A stretch of 64,000 bases of DNA from Eudorina sp. 2006-703-Eu-15 (lineage: Eukaryota; Chlorophyta; Chlorophyceae; Chlamydomonadales; Volvocaceae): positions 434,001 to 498,000 of the forward strand of contig BDSI01000001.1 in assembly GCA_003117195.1 (NCBI GenBank), read 5' to 3'. Each line of letters begins with the position of its first letter. The stretch's first letter is position 1. The position numbers were made by a program, and so were the translations under genes. Below, one piece after another: positions 45,801 through 58,287 of this stretch. Under the pieces are notes generated by a model that saw only the letters and a list, made by a program, of their open reading frames with translations, did no database searches and was not told the origin of the DNA.

Positions 45801-48668
45801 GCGCTGCGGCATCTCTTGGGCATCTCACTCGTCGGCGGGGCCTCGCAGGCTGCGAAGCCCACAGCGGCGGATTCGCTGCGGCACCAAAAGGTCGCGGCGG
45901 ACCTGCTGCTCGCGGGGCCCTGCGTGCAGCACTACCTGCTACTGCATGTCGTGTCGCAGCTGTGCGCAGCGGATGGGGGCACCGACTACGGCCTGCCGGC
46001 GGGGGCCAGGCTGATCCCGCTGGCGGAGCCCGTGCAGCAGGTCTCTGGTTCGAACCCGGCCGCGCACAGCGGCGGACGCGGACGGCGGCTCCTGTTGACG
46101 GGCGCCATGACCCAGGCGTTTCACTGGTGGTCTATGAACCCTCGCGGGCGGCCCGTCTCGGACGGCGCGCTGCGGGTCGTCTGCGAGCGGGCGGCCGCTG
46201 TGGCGCTGAGCAGCCTCTCGGGCGAGTTGGCCGCCCGTTCTGCAGCCGTCGCCGCTGCCGCCGGAGCCGGAGCCGCAGCAGCAGCAGCAGCAGCAGCAGT
46301 AGCAGGGCCGGCACCAGCAGGGAGAGGAGACGGTGACGAAGCAGCAGGAGCGGCAGAAGCAGGTGGGGCGGCAGCAGCAGGCACGGCGGGAGCAGGCGCT
46401 GCCCTTCACGGGTCCGCTGATGAGGGGGTCTTCTCTTCCCCCGAGGGCGCCTTGGCGCTGGCCGTGGCGGCGCTGCACTGCGCCGTGAAGCTGACGCCGG
46501 AACACGCTGCGGAGCAATACCGCGGGCTCTGGGCGCCCGTGGTGCGGTGCGCAGATGCGATGGAGTACATCAGTCCAGGGGGCGGTGGGATAGGCGGGGA
46601 CGTGAGCCGACTGGAGCTCTTGATGTCGATGCCCCTGCCGAAGCCGGGCCTGCTGCAGTCTGGTGGGTTGGAGGGGACGGGGCGAAGGCTCGCTGGGTGT
46701 CGGCGCGGTCGGACAGCGGGATGGGTCCCCACAATCCACGTGTCGGGCGGTGGTGGCGGTGGCGGTGGTGGTGGGGTGGGTGGTGGGTGGTGGTGGCAAT
46801 CCGTGACAGCAGCCGGACTCGCGAGGCACTGCCAGCCTCTGTGTCTCTGCGAGTGCGGGACTCTCTGCATCTAGGCCTTCCTTGGCGTTTTCTGGGAGCG
46901 CTGCATTTGCAGGCACTGCTGCGGTGCTGGTGCCCGTGTCCCTCTTGCCACCTACCGATGCCGAACCACGCCGTGACTTCGCCCCACAGCTCAACACCGA
47001 TCCAAGCTGCAACTTAGCAGCCGATTTGGCTGAGCTTGCAAGTCCTGGGCGTCGACATCTGCTGACTCCTGACAGTTTGACGACTGTCTGTCTGCCTGCG
47101 TGTCTAAGGCCGGCCCGCCCTCCGGTGTCCTCTCGCTGTTCCCCCTCCTCCCCCGTCATGCAGAGCGCCCTGACGCCCTGCCTGCCCAGCCCGCAGCCGG
47201 CGTCGCTGCCGCCTTGGCCGCTGGGTACGTCCCCGCCCTGGAGCGGGCCCTGCGGCGCAGGTCCCAGGCTGACAGCACGCCGCAAGTTCTGAGAAGCCTG
47301 CGCGAGCTCACGTCGAGCAACGATGCGCTTGTGGGGCTTATGGCGTACGGCGAGACCCGCGACGTGGCTTCTCTCCTGGCCACGGTTGTCAAGGTGTCAG
47401 AAAGCTGCTACGCCGAGAGCGTCGTCGAGGGCACCAATTTCGCGACGGCCGCGATCCTTGCCATCGATGCGATATACTTGGTCACGTCCGTATGGTGCCA
47501 TCCATGTCTCCAACTGAGGCCCGACCAACCAGGGCCATGCGGTGGGGCGGATGGCGCAGCGGGGCTGTCCCGTCGGCAGCTGCGACGGGGGCCACAGTCT
47601 GTGGACGGCGCTGCGGCCGCACCCGCACCGGCCGCACCCGAGCCAGGCACTGAGCCTGGCGCAGGCGGCGGTGGACTGCCCGGTGGCGCCGGAGCGGCGG
47701 CCGGCCGTGGCCCTGCTGCACCGTGGCCAGCGACGCCGCTCCGCAAGGTGCTGTTGCTGTCCTGCTTCGCGGCTCAGCGATACCTTTGCTGGTGCCTGTC
47801 CCTCGTGCGTAACCCGCAAACGCCACCAGGCTGGAAGGAACGCGCATCCGTCGTACGGAAGGGGGCCCTCCGCGCTGTCGGCGCCTGGCTGACACCGCTG
47901 CTGCAGGCCTACTTGCGCTGCCGCCAGGCGGCGGAGGCGCTGGATGCGGCGGCGACCGCCGGAGGCGAGGCCGCCCGCGCTGACGCAACGGGCGGTGGCC
48001 GTGACGCGCAGCTCTTTGCAGCGGCCTGGCTGCGTGAAGGAGAGGCCGGGGCGGCGGCGGTGTGGCGGGCGGCTCGCAGCTGGGAGAGCCTGCTGCTCGA
48101 GACCTTGGATGTGCCCTCCCTGTTTCTGGACACCGTCCACATGAATGACTGGGCCTCCTGTTCGGACCTGGTCGAGGCGCTGATCTGCACGCTCACCGCC
48201 TTCCCCGCCCAGTGCCGCCCGGTGCTCCGGTCGAAGGCGCCGACGGGCCCGGGGGGAACGGTGCTGTCGCGGCTGGTCGGCGACGAGGCCGCTGGGGAGC
48301 AATGCGCCGCCGTGCCGCACCTGCGGTATCTGGCTGCGCGTGTCGTGGCGGGCGGGGAGCCGGACGGGGTGGACGGCAAGTGGGCGCTGACGCGGGGCGA
48401 GGAGCCGCGGCTGAAGCCGCTGCTGCCGCCGCCTTGCGTTGTGGCCGAGGCGGTGCGGCTGCCGCTGTGCGCGTGGCCCGGCTGTGTGCAGTTGGAGGCG
48501 CGCCGGGAGGCGGAGACGCGGCTGCGGGTCTCCCGCAGGGAGGGCAGCGGGGGCGGGGGCGGCGACGGGGTGCTCCTTTACTGCAGCCAGGCCTGCAAGG
48601 AGTGTCACTCCCGGGCACAGAAGGAGAGCAGGGGCCGGGCCAGGGCCGGCAGGGGTCGGGACCGGTAG
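42801..48668 (+). CDS. Very large Ala-rich protein with C-terminal MYND-like zinc finger (1777 aa)
   Basis: Two exons, 42801-46662 and 47197-48668 (5334 nt). The donor G|GTGGGT and the acceptor CGCAG|CC restore phase and join LLQS to AGVAAALAAGYVPALERALRR. The N-terminal ~230 residues are helical. Low-complexity Ala/Glu, Ser/Gly/Pro and Gly runs follow (about 230-710), then helical-repeat text (LLSQLADLAEAVAACG, FLVFMALRHLLGIS, SLLATVVKVSESCYAES). The C-terminus has CAWPGC, a Gly-rich linker and YCSQACKECH, like a MYND finger. As I recall, proteins of this layout (long helical Ala-rich body plus C-terminal MYND) are numerous in volvocine algae; MYND domains bind proline-rich partners. The central CxxC pair and the usual final His are missing, so zinc binding is doubtful. 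Function is unknown. Confidence 0.78.
43660..43820 (+). repeat. 9-bp coding minisatellite (GCGGAAGCA)n in the MYND gene
   Basis: About 17 copies of a nonamer encode an (Ala-Glu-Ala) run in frame. The array keeps the frame because the unit is a multiple of 3. Confidence 0.93.
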
Positions 48669-51600
48669 GGGGCAGGGCCGGCAGGGTTGGGGCGGAAATG
48701 GGGCAGGGCCGCCAGCGGGCAGTGCCAAGCACAGATGGTCGGTTATGCAGGAGCTGTCGCCAGGTATTTGCAATAAGCTGTAGGGGGAGCTGGGCTCCTG
48801 GGGGGAGAGCCCCCAGGTCTGCATCTGTCTGGCAGCTGGCTGGGTCGCGGACAGGAGTAGTAGCACCTGACACGGTGCGCTCAGTGCTCGTCATGCTTAC
48901 GGACGCAAATTGGTGTGTGCGTTGCGGTATTCGGTATTCGGGGGGTAACTCAGGAGTGCGTGAGGAGATGCACGACTGACATAGAGCGCAGCTGAGCCCG
49001 ACAGCTGCCCGCATGCGCGTGTGTGTGCCAGTGCCAGTGCCGGCGCCAGTGCCAGTGCCAGTGTCCGCGCACAGGCGGGGCAGGAGTGCGCACAGTGCAT
49101 GGGGCATAGCGGAACCTGGCAAAAAAATAGCTGTAGAAGATACTAGGCAAGCAGCTCACAGACTAACAAGCAAGATGCGCAGGCAGTATATATCAGCTGA
49201 ATTAGATCACCTGAAGCATTAAAAGCGAAAATTGACCGTTTGCCACGCGCGTGTGTTCGTGTGTTTCTTAGGCAGGCAGAACAGGAGTACGTGACATGCG
49301 AGGGGCCGAGAGGCGCCCAATAGTATGCCCGTGTGTTCGTGTGTATCACATGCATGCTTGACCGATTTCGGCTTCACGGTCAGGATGACTGTACGACGGA
49401 AGCTCGATAAACACTGTGCGAAGGTAGGATGGTAGGTGTCATGACTGCAGGCATCGGGGTAGTAGGTATTGAGGACTGTACGACGACATAGTACGAAGAC
49501 TGGACGACGGTGCGAGCGGCTCGGCCCCACCGCAGAGTGTTTGGAGCTGTTGGCTGGCCGGCTGTGTGGGTACGATCTCGGTATTCCAGGCAGGGCATGG
49601 CGCTGTTCGCGCAGGGCAGTTGTGCGCATCGAGGCAGGGTCGGGTGGGTGGCTGATGTGGGCCGGTGGCCGATTCATGAACCGCCAGCATAAGGGCAGAA
49701 GAGCAGAAGTAGGTGCTCCAGGGCGGGACGGCTGGTGGGCTGAACAGCGGGCTCTTGTGATGCGTATGTCAACACTCCTGCGGGACGCGGTGTGAAATGC
49801 ATCTTCGGGGGTGTTTGTTGGATGGCAGGGCCCGCTAAGGCCGGCTGGCAGATTCGGGCAACGCCGGTGCACGCAGCCAAGTGCCAGTTGGTCTACTACC
49901 GTACACTCCCCAGTCCGCCACCCAAACCAAAGGGTGCGGAGGTCTGGGCTTCAGTTGTGAGTTGCTGAGCTGAGCAGAACCATGTCGGTTGCCGGACGGT
50001 TGGTGACGGTTGGTTGTTTTATGAAGGGCCCACCGCGTCCGAACGCCTCTGGAGCGCTGGAGGGCGGACGGAGGGTGTGCGGAAGCCACTACTCAGCTGC
50101 CAGATTGCGTGTACTCAACCGACCACCGGTGCAGCTGATCCGGCGGCAGTCTGCCGCACCCGCGAAGCGCGAACCCCCCGCCCTCTTGCGGCCCTATCGC
50201 GAGGCCCCCCGTTGGACCAACGTCGGGCGTTTTTCAGGGTTCGAGGTTACGGACTTACACGGGAATGCCTTCCAACCTAATAATGCACAACGACATAGCC
50301 ACCATGCATCATATGCACAGGTGGTGAGGTTGGCTGCTCGACTTGAGCGGTTGGATGCTCTCGGTCGCCCGCGGCTGCGGCGGCGTCAGCCCGCTGCTGT
50401 CAGCCCCTGCGGTTCGTCGACACGCGCAGTACGGAACGGGTGCAGCCCGGCCGGCCGAGACGTGCGCTTGCGCTCGGCACATCACGGTCCGGCATGATCC
50501 TGGACGGTTGAGCACGCGCGGCGACGAAGTGTTACAAGTGGTTACTGTCGTACGATTTCGGCCGTCCACATACAAGCCACCATGCTGACATTCGGCCCGT
50601 CGGCGTTTCATCCCGCACGCCATAGCTGCCAAACCAAACGCAAGCAATGGCGACCCTTTCTCTATGGATGGAAGACAGCAAAGAGACGTACCAGCGACAG
50701 TCGGCGGGTCTGTCCTGGTGCAGCGTCCTGTGAAGGCGGAGGTGGCGCTTCGAATATATGGCTCAAATGGCCGAGTCAAGCAATTCCACAACGAAACAGA
50801 TGGGTGCGACGCTGTGCTCAGGTGCGACGCGAAATGACTAACCGCCATGGCCGATGCGCAACACCGATACCAAAAGATCTGACCAAACGCCGCAACCCAT
50901 AAATCGCAACCCTAAAAGTTGACATGCCAACCCGTTCATGATGTCAGAAGATGGATGGCGGCAGGCAACCGGGTTACAACCGAAAGGAAAACGTTCGACA
51001 AACCGTTGCAACAAACCACCACCGCCGTCAACGAGCAGGCAATCAGCGCTTGGGTGAGCACCAACGTCATTTTTTTAACATATTTCACGCCAGCCAGCCT
51101 CTCAGCCTTATGGCGTTGTGTTTCTCGAGGTGCCGAAAAGGTTATCTATTACAGGATCCATCAACTCCGCGCTTTCGGGCGGGCACATGGCAGGTTTCCG
51201 CATGCACGGCGTTACCATCGTGGCAATGTGGACCAAAGAAAGTCCGTTGAGTCACACTCACATGAATTTCGAAAGAAAATGACGTAAAACTGAGAGGAAA
51301 AAGGGCGAAGCGTCGCCTCAGGTTTTGCCAAACCTAAACCTAAAACCTCAACGACGAATTTCAAACTTTCAAAATTCACGCGACATCCAGCAATGGCGTG
51401 CAACCTTGCGTTTGCGCAGCAACTTTATTTGGATGGGAAAGTGGTCAAGAGCGCCAACAATTTGGCGCATATTCATCGTCCGCAACTTGCTACCTGCTGA
51501 AGTCCGATGCGGAGCGCAGAAAGCCTCAAGCCGAAACCATAGGGCCGCCAGCCCTAATCGAGGCTTTTGCTCCGTACGACAACCCATCTTTTCTAACCCA

Positions 51601-52421
51601 TATGTTCCAACCTCCGGCGGCGACGATTTTGCGCTGCGGGTCGCTCACTTGGCAACAGGAATCGATCCACCCACCTGACCGAACACCGCAAAATAAGATC
51701 TGCCTGCCTGCTGTGTAGCTATTGCCTGCTGTGTAGTACAAGTCGGTCGACCAACCAGCCTATGTGGATTGCGCCAAGCAACGCAGTTCCTGCCCACAGA
51801 CTCAGCGCGCAATCGCTTGCTTGGGCTGTCTATACCTTCCCCCCGCCTGAAGTCCTGGCGCATTCTTGCCCTTAAACGGCGGCCTCTTCCCTCCGTTAGT
51901 GAAGCCCAGCTGCCTCTCAACGCAAAGCCTGCCAAGCACCAGCTGCACCATGACCTGCGCCTCTTGCCGCAACCCCTAGTAGTGTGTGCGGCACAATAAT
52001 TAAGGTCTTACGACTTCAGGAGAGATGCAGCACCGCAGGCCAGGCTCGCCGTACGCAGCGTGGACCCTTCTTGCCGTCCTTCGTTGTGGCCGCCCTTCTT
52101 GATCCGCGGCGGCCTTACTTCTTGGTTGTGCCGCTGCTGTGCGACACTTGCAGGTTATCAAGGCAGAACCAAATGTTGGCCGAGCCGACAGACCTGTACG
52201 ACACAATACGGGCACGGTCGTACGGTGTCATGTTCCGTGACAAAAATGAACAAACCCGGTGAGGGGTTATATGCTGCTATCTGTCAGCCGAAGCAAATAG
52301 ACCGCTCTATGCCAATCCCGTGGAATCCCGAGAAACATTTTTGCCGTGCCGCACGGTGTTGTATTCTGAACATCTACTCTAAATCACATTCAAATAATCA
52401 ACCACCTGATACCCAATCAGC
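48669..52421. other. No gene recognised, 3.7 kb intergenic
   Basis: This is the space between the convergent 3' ends of the MYND gene (plus) and the expansin gene (minus). It contains a CCAGTG repeat at about 49027-49060, many CGTAC/GTACGAC words, and one dispersed-repeat copy at 49270. No frame gives recognisable protein. Confidence 0.5.
49270..49307. repeat. Dispersed short repeat, copy 2
   Basis: This copy reads GGCAGGCAGAACAGGAGTAC then GTGACATGCGAGGGGC. Homology continues to 'GGCGCCCAATAGTATGCCCG' (about 49313), which is shared with the copy at 55519. Confidence 0.65.
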
Positions 52422-55400
52422 TTACTGGAAAGAAATCTTGTCCATGGCAGACTTCATATCGCCACAGTTGAAGGTGGAGTCGAACGGCAATGTCCACTGA
52501 GGTGCCGTGAGATGGGAACAGGGATGCCATTTTTAGTCTCTCTCTAGTAAGATTCCCAAGTTTTGGCCATGCATGGAAACGTCGACTCATCGTGCTGCAC
52601 TGCGACCATCCGCTGTCAATGGAAAAATGTTTCGATACATTGTAAATTGCGTTTGAATGGATGGGCTCAAAACGCATTTCGAACATTTGACCCCCCCTAC
52701 CTACTTCCCCCACGCAATGAACCCTAGCACCTGCGCGGACAGGAAGGCAGATCTGATGCAGATCTGATGCATGCTTTGAATTCAAAACGCACCTGGATCC
52801 AGCCGTCACCTCCCTGAGCACTTGGCGAAGTGGAGGTCAGGTAGGCCTGCGCACATGGCGCGTATGTCGCAAGAGTACCGTATGTCGCAGCGGAAATGCA
52901 GTCCGTGGGCTCACCGTGTAGAGCAGGAGGGCTCATGTACGGATTTGCACAATTACATAGCGCGCGAGTTTCACGTCCCGAGCAGGCATTCCGTTACATG
53001 TGATCATTGCTGGGGGCGCCAAGGGAGCTGTCTTTCAACGTCACGTACACCGTCACGAGGACGCACCTGTCCAGGGCAGTAGGTGTCGTTCTCCTGTTGC
53101 GCAATCACGACCTGTGGCAGCACCGGGTCCACCAGCACCAGGTACATTGGAATCGGGAACGATGCATGGGTCGATGCATGGGTCGATGCATGGGTCGCCG
53201 GGGGCAGTGCGGCACAGCCCCGGATCGATCTACAGCTCAGGCTGCCCGCGGAACTCGGCAGCAAAGCCCCGCGTGCCGACAAATCCCTCTCTCGGACGCT
53301 CAATACTGTGTCGTACGGCCGTACATTTGAACACCACTCGCTTCACCTTGAGGGGTGGCACGTTGCCCGGGTTGTAGCGGTCGCGCAGCCAGAAACTGAT
53401 GGAGGTGGCGGTGGCGAAGGGCTGGTAGCCGGCCTGGTAGCAGCCGCGGCACCACCAGGTCATGCCGCCGCCTGTAGTACGGCAAGTGATGTACGGCATG
53501 TACGGCAAGATATTGGCAACTGCTTCGATCGAGTGATTGCTACAGCAGAACCCTCAAGCAGGGTTGATGGATGCCATCGAGGCGGGGGGCGACCGCAGCA
53601 GGGGCCCTGCCTCCGAACTCGCTCACGACGGGGCATCGCCACGGAGTGTCGTACCCCAGTTGATAGTCAGTGTCGTACCCCAGTTGATAGTCAGTGTCGG
53701 ACCCCAGTTGATAGTCAGTGTCGGACCCCAGTTGATAGTCAGTGTCGGACCCCAGTTGACAGTCAAGTGTCGGACCCCAGTTGACAGTCCTACTGCAAGT
53801 TGCAACCTACGAACCTAGGCCCGTACATCACCGCATTCTTGCCACACCACACCGCAGGGCCCTCGTTCGGCCTCCCTTTATCGCGACACAACACACCGGA
53901 AACCGCCTGCCGAGTGCCGGCACCCCCACCTGGCGACACCTCGGCGCAGGCCGCCGCCGAGCCGCTGAGGCCCCACCCAGGAGCCGTGACGTTGAAGTTG
54001 TGGGTGGGCGTCTCGTACGGGAACCACGACCAGCCGGTGGTGACCATGTCGTCGTACAGCGTGTCGGCGTTGATGTAGCCGGGCAGGTACTGCAGCGCGG
54101 CGCCGGTGTTGCAGTCGACAGGCCTGTACGGTAGTACGACAGCACGGTTGCCGTGCGGGCAGGCAGGCCGTGTGGTTGGGGGGGTGGGGTGAAGTCAGGG
54201 CCGTCACAAGGAGGCGTTACCTCGGCGAGAGCGCTCACTGCCCCACGGGTTCCATACACAGCACGCAGGACTCTTAAATACCGACACGGTCTTGAGTGAG
54301 GGCCAGCCACCACGAGGCGAGCCGCTGGCTGCCTTGGCTGAGGCGAGCCGCTGGCTGCCTTGGCTGAACATTAACTATTAAGTGCCCTGGATGACAAACA
54401 AGTGCCTTGGATGCGTCGGCAGCTGCCCGCCCTCCGCCCAGGTGGCGAGCGAGCTGCCAGCATGTACGGCGCCAGGTGAGCGCACACCCCGGCGCCCCAA
54501 CCAGTCGTACACACCAGGCCCATCGCAGGAACTGTCGGGGGCATGTCGCAGAGACTGGTCGCTGTGACCTGACCCAACCCAAGGGTGGATGGTGCGGCAC
54601 TTAAGACGCCTTCGTAGAACCTCACCCTATTCGTGAACGGACAGCCGCACCTGATGTTCAGCATCATCTCGGGGTACATGGGGTGCGCCAACTGAGGGAC
54701 GGACAGAGCGGGGGGGAGGGGCGGAGAAGGGCACGCCAGGTACGGTCCGGTCGGCGAAAGTCGGCACCCACGCCGGAGGACAGCACGCCTCGGGTCAACA
54801 TCGAGAAACGTCAAGGACAGGATCCGCTGCAATTCAACCATTCGCCATGTCGCCAAGCACGCGAGAGGCTAGCCGTGCCGTATGTCGGAAGATAGCGGCG
54901 CTCCAGAGGACGTACCCAGCGCTTGCCCAACCCACAACTCACGCTCGCCAGCGTCACTTCAAACACGCCCAGCCAACCATCCTTAAGATGTAAACCGTGA
55001 AGAGTCAGTCAGCGTTGATTCCCGCCTAACGACCCTAACGACCCTAACGACCCACCAGCTCGTACGTCCAGAAGGACAGGTCCATTTCGATCTGCCCCGA
55101 GCGCGGGTTGGTCGAGTTCTTGTAGCAGCAAGACGGCTGCGGGCAGCGAGAGAGAGGTGGGAGCGGCACGGGAAATGTAACCACCAGCCCATCCAAAGCA
55201 CTGCGTGCAGGCGGTTGACCTGTTGTGCGGCTGCTGGTGGGGCGCCCAGTGTGCGTGGTTAACTGATTGTCATACATGCCGTACTCGTCCCGTACGTGCT
55301 GTATCCGTACTCGCTCGGCGCTTTACCTGCTCGTACGGCTCCTGGCCCTTGGGCGAGTACCAGCAGGGGCAGATGTCGATGATGTGCACGCGGACCGTCT

Positions 55401-57190
55401 TGTTGGGGTCCCAGCACTGCACGTACACGAAGCCCTCCGACTCGGCGGGGTTGCCTGGGAAGCTGCGGTTGAAGTCGTCGACCGCGCTGCCGTGCCTGTG
55501 GTGGTGGTGGTGGTGGTGGCAGGCAGGCAGAACCGGAGTGCGTGACATGCGGCGGTGGGCCGAGTGGCGCCCAATAGTTTGCCCGTATGCGTATATAATA
55601 TGCCCATTGCCGTGCCTGTGGTGGTGGTGGTGTGCGCATAGATGTGGTGGTGTGCGTTTTTGCAGGCAGGAAGAGCAGGAGTGCGTGACATGCGAGGGCA
55701 TGTCCCGGTTCTCGGGGATGCCTCCACTTACTCGGGGAAGTAGTACCAGTTATAGTACGGCACCGGTTGGTCGTTGTAACCCAGTACGATACCGTTGACA
55801 CACTGGACCTCGTAGCAGCGGCCGCAGCTGCCTGTGTGCAGCAAAGCACAGGCATCGGAGGAACAAGCGGCTCCCGGAATTTATACATTCGTTTGTCGTA
55901 CCCGTATCCGTACCGGTACGGCAGTTAATCGCGGCACACCACACACGGACAGACCGCTCGGCATTGCCGTGTCTCCGCAACGAGGTTTGTGCGGTCAGCT
56001 TGGCACCACTTCCTTACTATTTATATCTTCCGAATGAAACTAAACGCTGAAACCTTCACCCTCCATACCCGGGGCGTCTGGGTTGGCGTCGGCGTACGAC
56101 GAGACCGCGTCCTTCGAGTACGGAATGGAGCCGTCGGCGTTCGTGTAGCCACATCTGCATGTGGGAGTCCGGGAGTCCGGGAGTGTGTTGGTCACGAATC
56201 CGCGGTGGGGCGGAAAGAAGCCTGCCTCTGGGCTGGGCAAGGGTTTTGAGGGTCCCATGGGTCCTATGCTGCCACGAAGCATCCACAGAATGGCGCATCT
56301 AAGGAGACCCGTGGGTCATTCATGGCGTCACAGGCCGTACAAGTTCCGCACTCGGGCCCCATGACCCACGTGTCTCCTTTCATGGCCCGGTGCACCCTCG
56401 TCGTCTTACGCCACCCCGGCGAATAGCACCCTCCAAGGGTAAGCCATGGTACCCTTTACACGTATCAGAGGCAGCGCGGTACTGTTCATCCATGAGTAAT
56501 CAAAGTACCAATCCCCTAACCGCCCAACCGCCTCACCCGCCCCACTCCAGGATGCCGAAAGCCGACACGCCGCCGCCTCGCGAAGGGGCAAACGTGTCGA
56601 CGAAAGGTTGAGGGGTGCCGTACCTGTGTACGGAAATTGGCTACGTTAGAAGTAAGCAGGTGTGGAAGTGGAGCCGTAACAAAGGGTGTGGTGAGGAAGC
56701 TTCGGCTGTCACTGATGACCCGCGGGGTCCGCTGTAACATCCTTGATTAACATATCGGTATACACAGATGGGGTGTGACGGTGCGGATTTCTTCGTCAAA
56801 CACACCTGTGCACGCGGTGCAGTCTGACCTGCAGGCCATGACCACAGCACCTCACGGTCGTGTGTGCAACCGACCAGGCCGCAATCCCCTCCGGTTGCCT
56901 CTCCGGTTGCTGCCCCTTCCAAGACTACCTAGAGACCCACGGGTCCGCGCCCCTCTCCGCCACTCGGGTATCACGCCGCCGTGCCGTGTGTCGCGAGCGC
57001 CCTCCCTCCCTCCCTCCCTCCCTCCCTCCCTCCAGCTCCTTATTAGTCCTTACCATGACGCCCGCGCTCGGATCCAGCCGTTGGGCGGTCCCGGGGGTGG
57101 ACTGAGGCTGACATCCGCAGTGACCGAGGCGCAGCCCCACAGGAGCAGGCCGACGAGGAGGACTCCTCGGGCGGCGGCGAGGCCCGTCAT
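52422..57190 (-). CDS. Expansin-like secreted wall protein, 12 exons, 400 aa
   Basis: Exons: 57054-57190, 56537-56623, 56060-56154, 55732-55831, 55327-55495, 55056-55136, 54651-54691, 53930-54123, 53347-53471, 53067-53111, 52793-52846, 52422-52496; 1203 nt with all phases matching. Exon 1 encodes a signal peptide (LLVGLLLWGCASVTA). The expansin double-psi beta-barrel follows: ASWYG, GGCGYTN, GSCGRCYEVQCVNG, and VRVHIIDICPCWY in place of the usual TDxCP block, ending near MDLSFWTYEL. The C-terminal half (WWCRGCYQAGY, SISFWLRD, FDSTFNCGDM) looks like a second beta-sandwich, possibly wall-binding. Expansins loosen walls without hydrolysis; volvocine walls are mostly glycoprotein, so the substrate here is unclear. 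Confidence 0.82.
53163..53197. repeat. 12-bp repeat ATGCATGGGTCG, three copies
   Basis: Three perfect dodecamers lie in the intron between expansin exons 53067-53111 and 53347-53471. Confidence 0.85.
53646..53788. repeat. 24-bp minisatellite in an expansin intron
   Basis: About six copies of a unit starting GTGTCGGACCCCAGTTGATA, with CGTACC/CGGACC and GATAG/GACAG variants, lie in the intron between exons 53347-53471 and 53930-54123. Confidence 0.93.
55519..55560. repeat. Dispersed short repeat, copy 3
   Basis: This copy reads GCAGGCAGGCAGAACCGGAG then TGCGTGACATGCGG, preceded by a (GGT)n run. It lies in the expansin intron 55496-55731. Confidence 0.65.
55663..55701. repeat. Dispersed short repeat, copy 4
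   Basis: A second copy in the same expansin intron, again after a (GGT)n run: GCAGGCAGGAAGAGCAGGAG then TGCGTGACATGCGAGGGC. Confidence 0.65.
56301..56380. repeat. Inverted repeat (stem-loop) in an expansin intron
   Basis: The arms AAGGAGACCCGTGGGTCAT (56301-56319) and ATGACCCACGTGTCTCCTTT (56361-56380) pair with one mismatch around a ~41-nt loop. They lie between exons 56060-56154 and 56537-56623. Confidence 0.7.
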
Positions 57191-58287
57191 GATGCCCTCT
57201 CTCTCCTGCACGTGGTCGGGGTCGGGATCGGGTTGCGCGGGACGGAAGCAAGCGCGCGCGAGAGATCAGCGGCTGATGGTGGCGGGTCAGCGGCAGCTCA
57301 TCCACGGCCCGACCTGACCTTTTGAATGCACTCACGCCGCAGATGGGATGATGGACGATGACGGGTCTTCACTGAAGGTCTGTGAGAAGGTTTCCGAAGG
57401 CGCGGACCGCAGACGTGATGCGGCGCTGTGTTGCCTAGCTAGGAGCTGCTTGGGCTGATGCGGTGCGGCTTTATGCGTACCGTATATCGAAGGACGGCGT
57501 GGAAAAAGCTGAAGGCTCCGGGGATTATATACTGCGTTCGGGAGCTCTTCGTAGAGCTGTCGCTTTTAACGTTGGAGCAACCCTCGGTTGACCGGCGTGG
57601 CTGACTGGACTAGGGCTGTACAACAGGGATAAGCGTGAGGTCATTTGCCTGCTTGCCAAGTGCGCACGACGAAGCTCACGATTTTCTGTATTTTGGGTGA
57701 TTATTACGATGGTTGGGAGGATGTGTGAATTGTTCCGATGGTAAATACAGTCCGTTGCTCGGCGCGTCGCGGCGTTTGAGCACGAGGTGGTAGACACGAC
57801 GCCCGAACCTTGGCTTGAGCGGCACAACACTTTCCGTGCAGCATACTCCAAACTGAGTACCATTTGTTCGCGCATGCTTCAAGCCGCGTGCCGCAGCCCT
57901 TGGGAGCTTGGGTCCTAATCGATGAAGCGTCCGTCCAGCAACGGTAAACGACCGTGCCAACGAACAACCCCTGCGGCGAGGCCGCCCGCGCCTGTCGCCT
58001 GACATTCTGATTACAGCAGCATGCGAGACGCGAATTATGCATCATGTCGCATGATTTATGCGTCTCAGCAAAGTAGCCCTGCTGTTCAGCTTCAATTGAG
58101 GTACAAAGTTTAACACGACCGAGAACATGAACATTGAACGTCACCTTAATTCATAACGTGTCTTTGTGCGTACAGCGCATTAGCTTTGCGCCCAGATATG
58201 GTGGGGTAGAGCCCAACCAATCCTGGATGTTCGGGTTCGGTGGCGTCCACGGGTCCACATAAACGAGCGGTACGGCTTAAGTAAATT
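57191..58287. other. Divergent intergenic region between the expansin and IMP1 start codons
   Basis: About 1.1 kb separates two head-to-head genes, so it should hold both promoters and 5' UTRs. It is more AT-rich than the flanking exons. I see no obvious TATA box at a convincing place and no protein-coding frame of note. Confidence 0.5.

Noticed and set aside
56406..56591. Extra expansin exon (frame reading WYFDYSWMNSTA)
   Set aside because: Its phases fit neither neighbour, whereas exon 56537-56623 closes the frame exactly and gives the expected ASWYG and GGCGYTN junctions.
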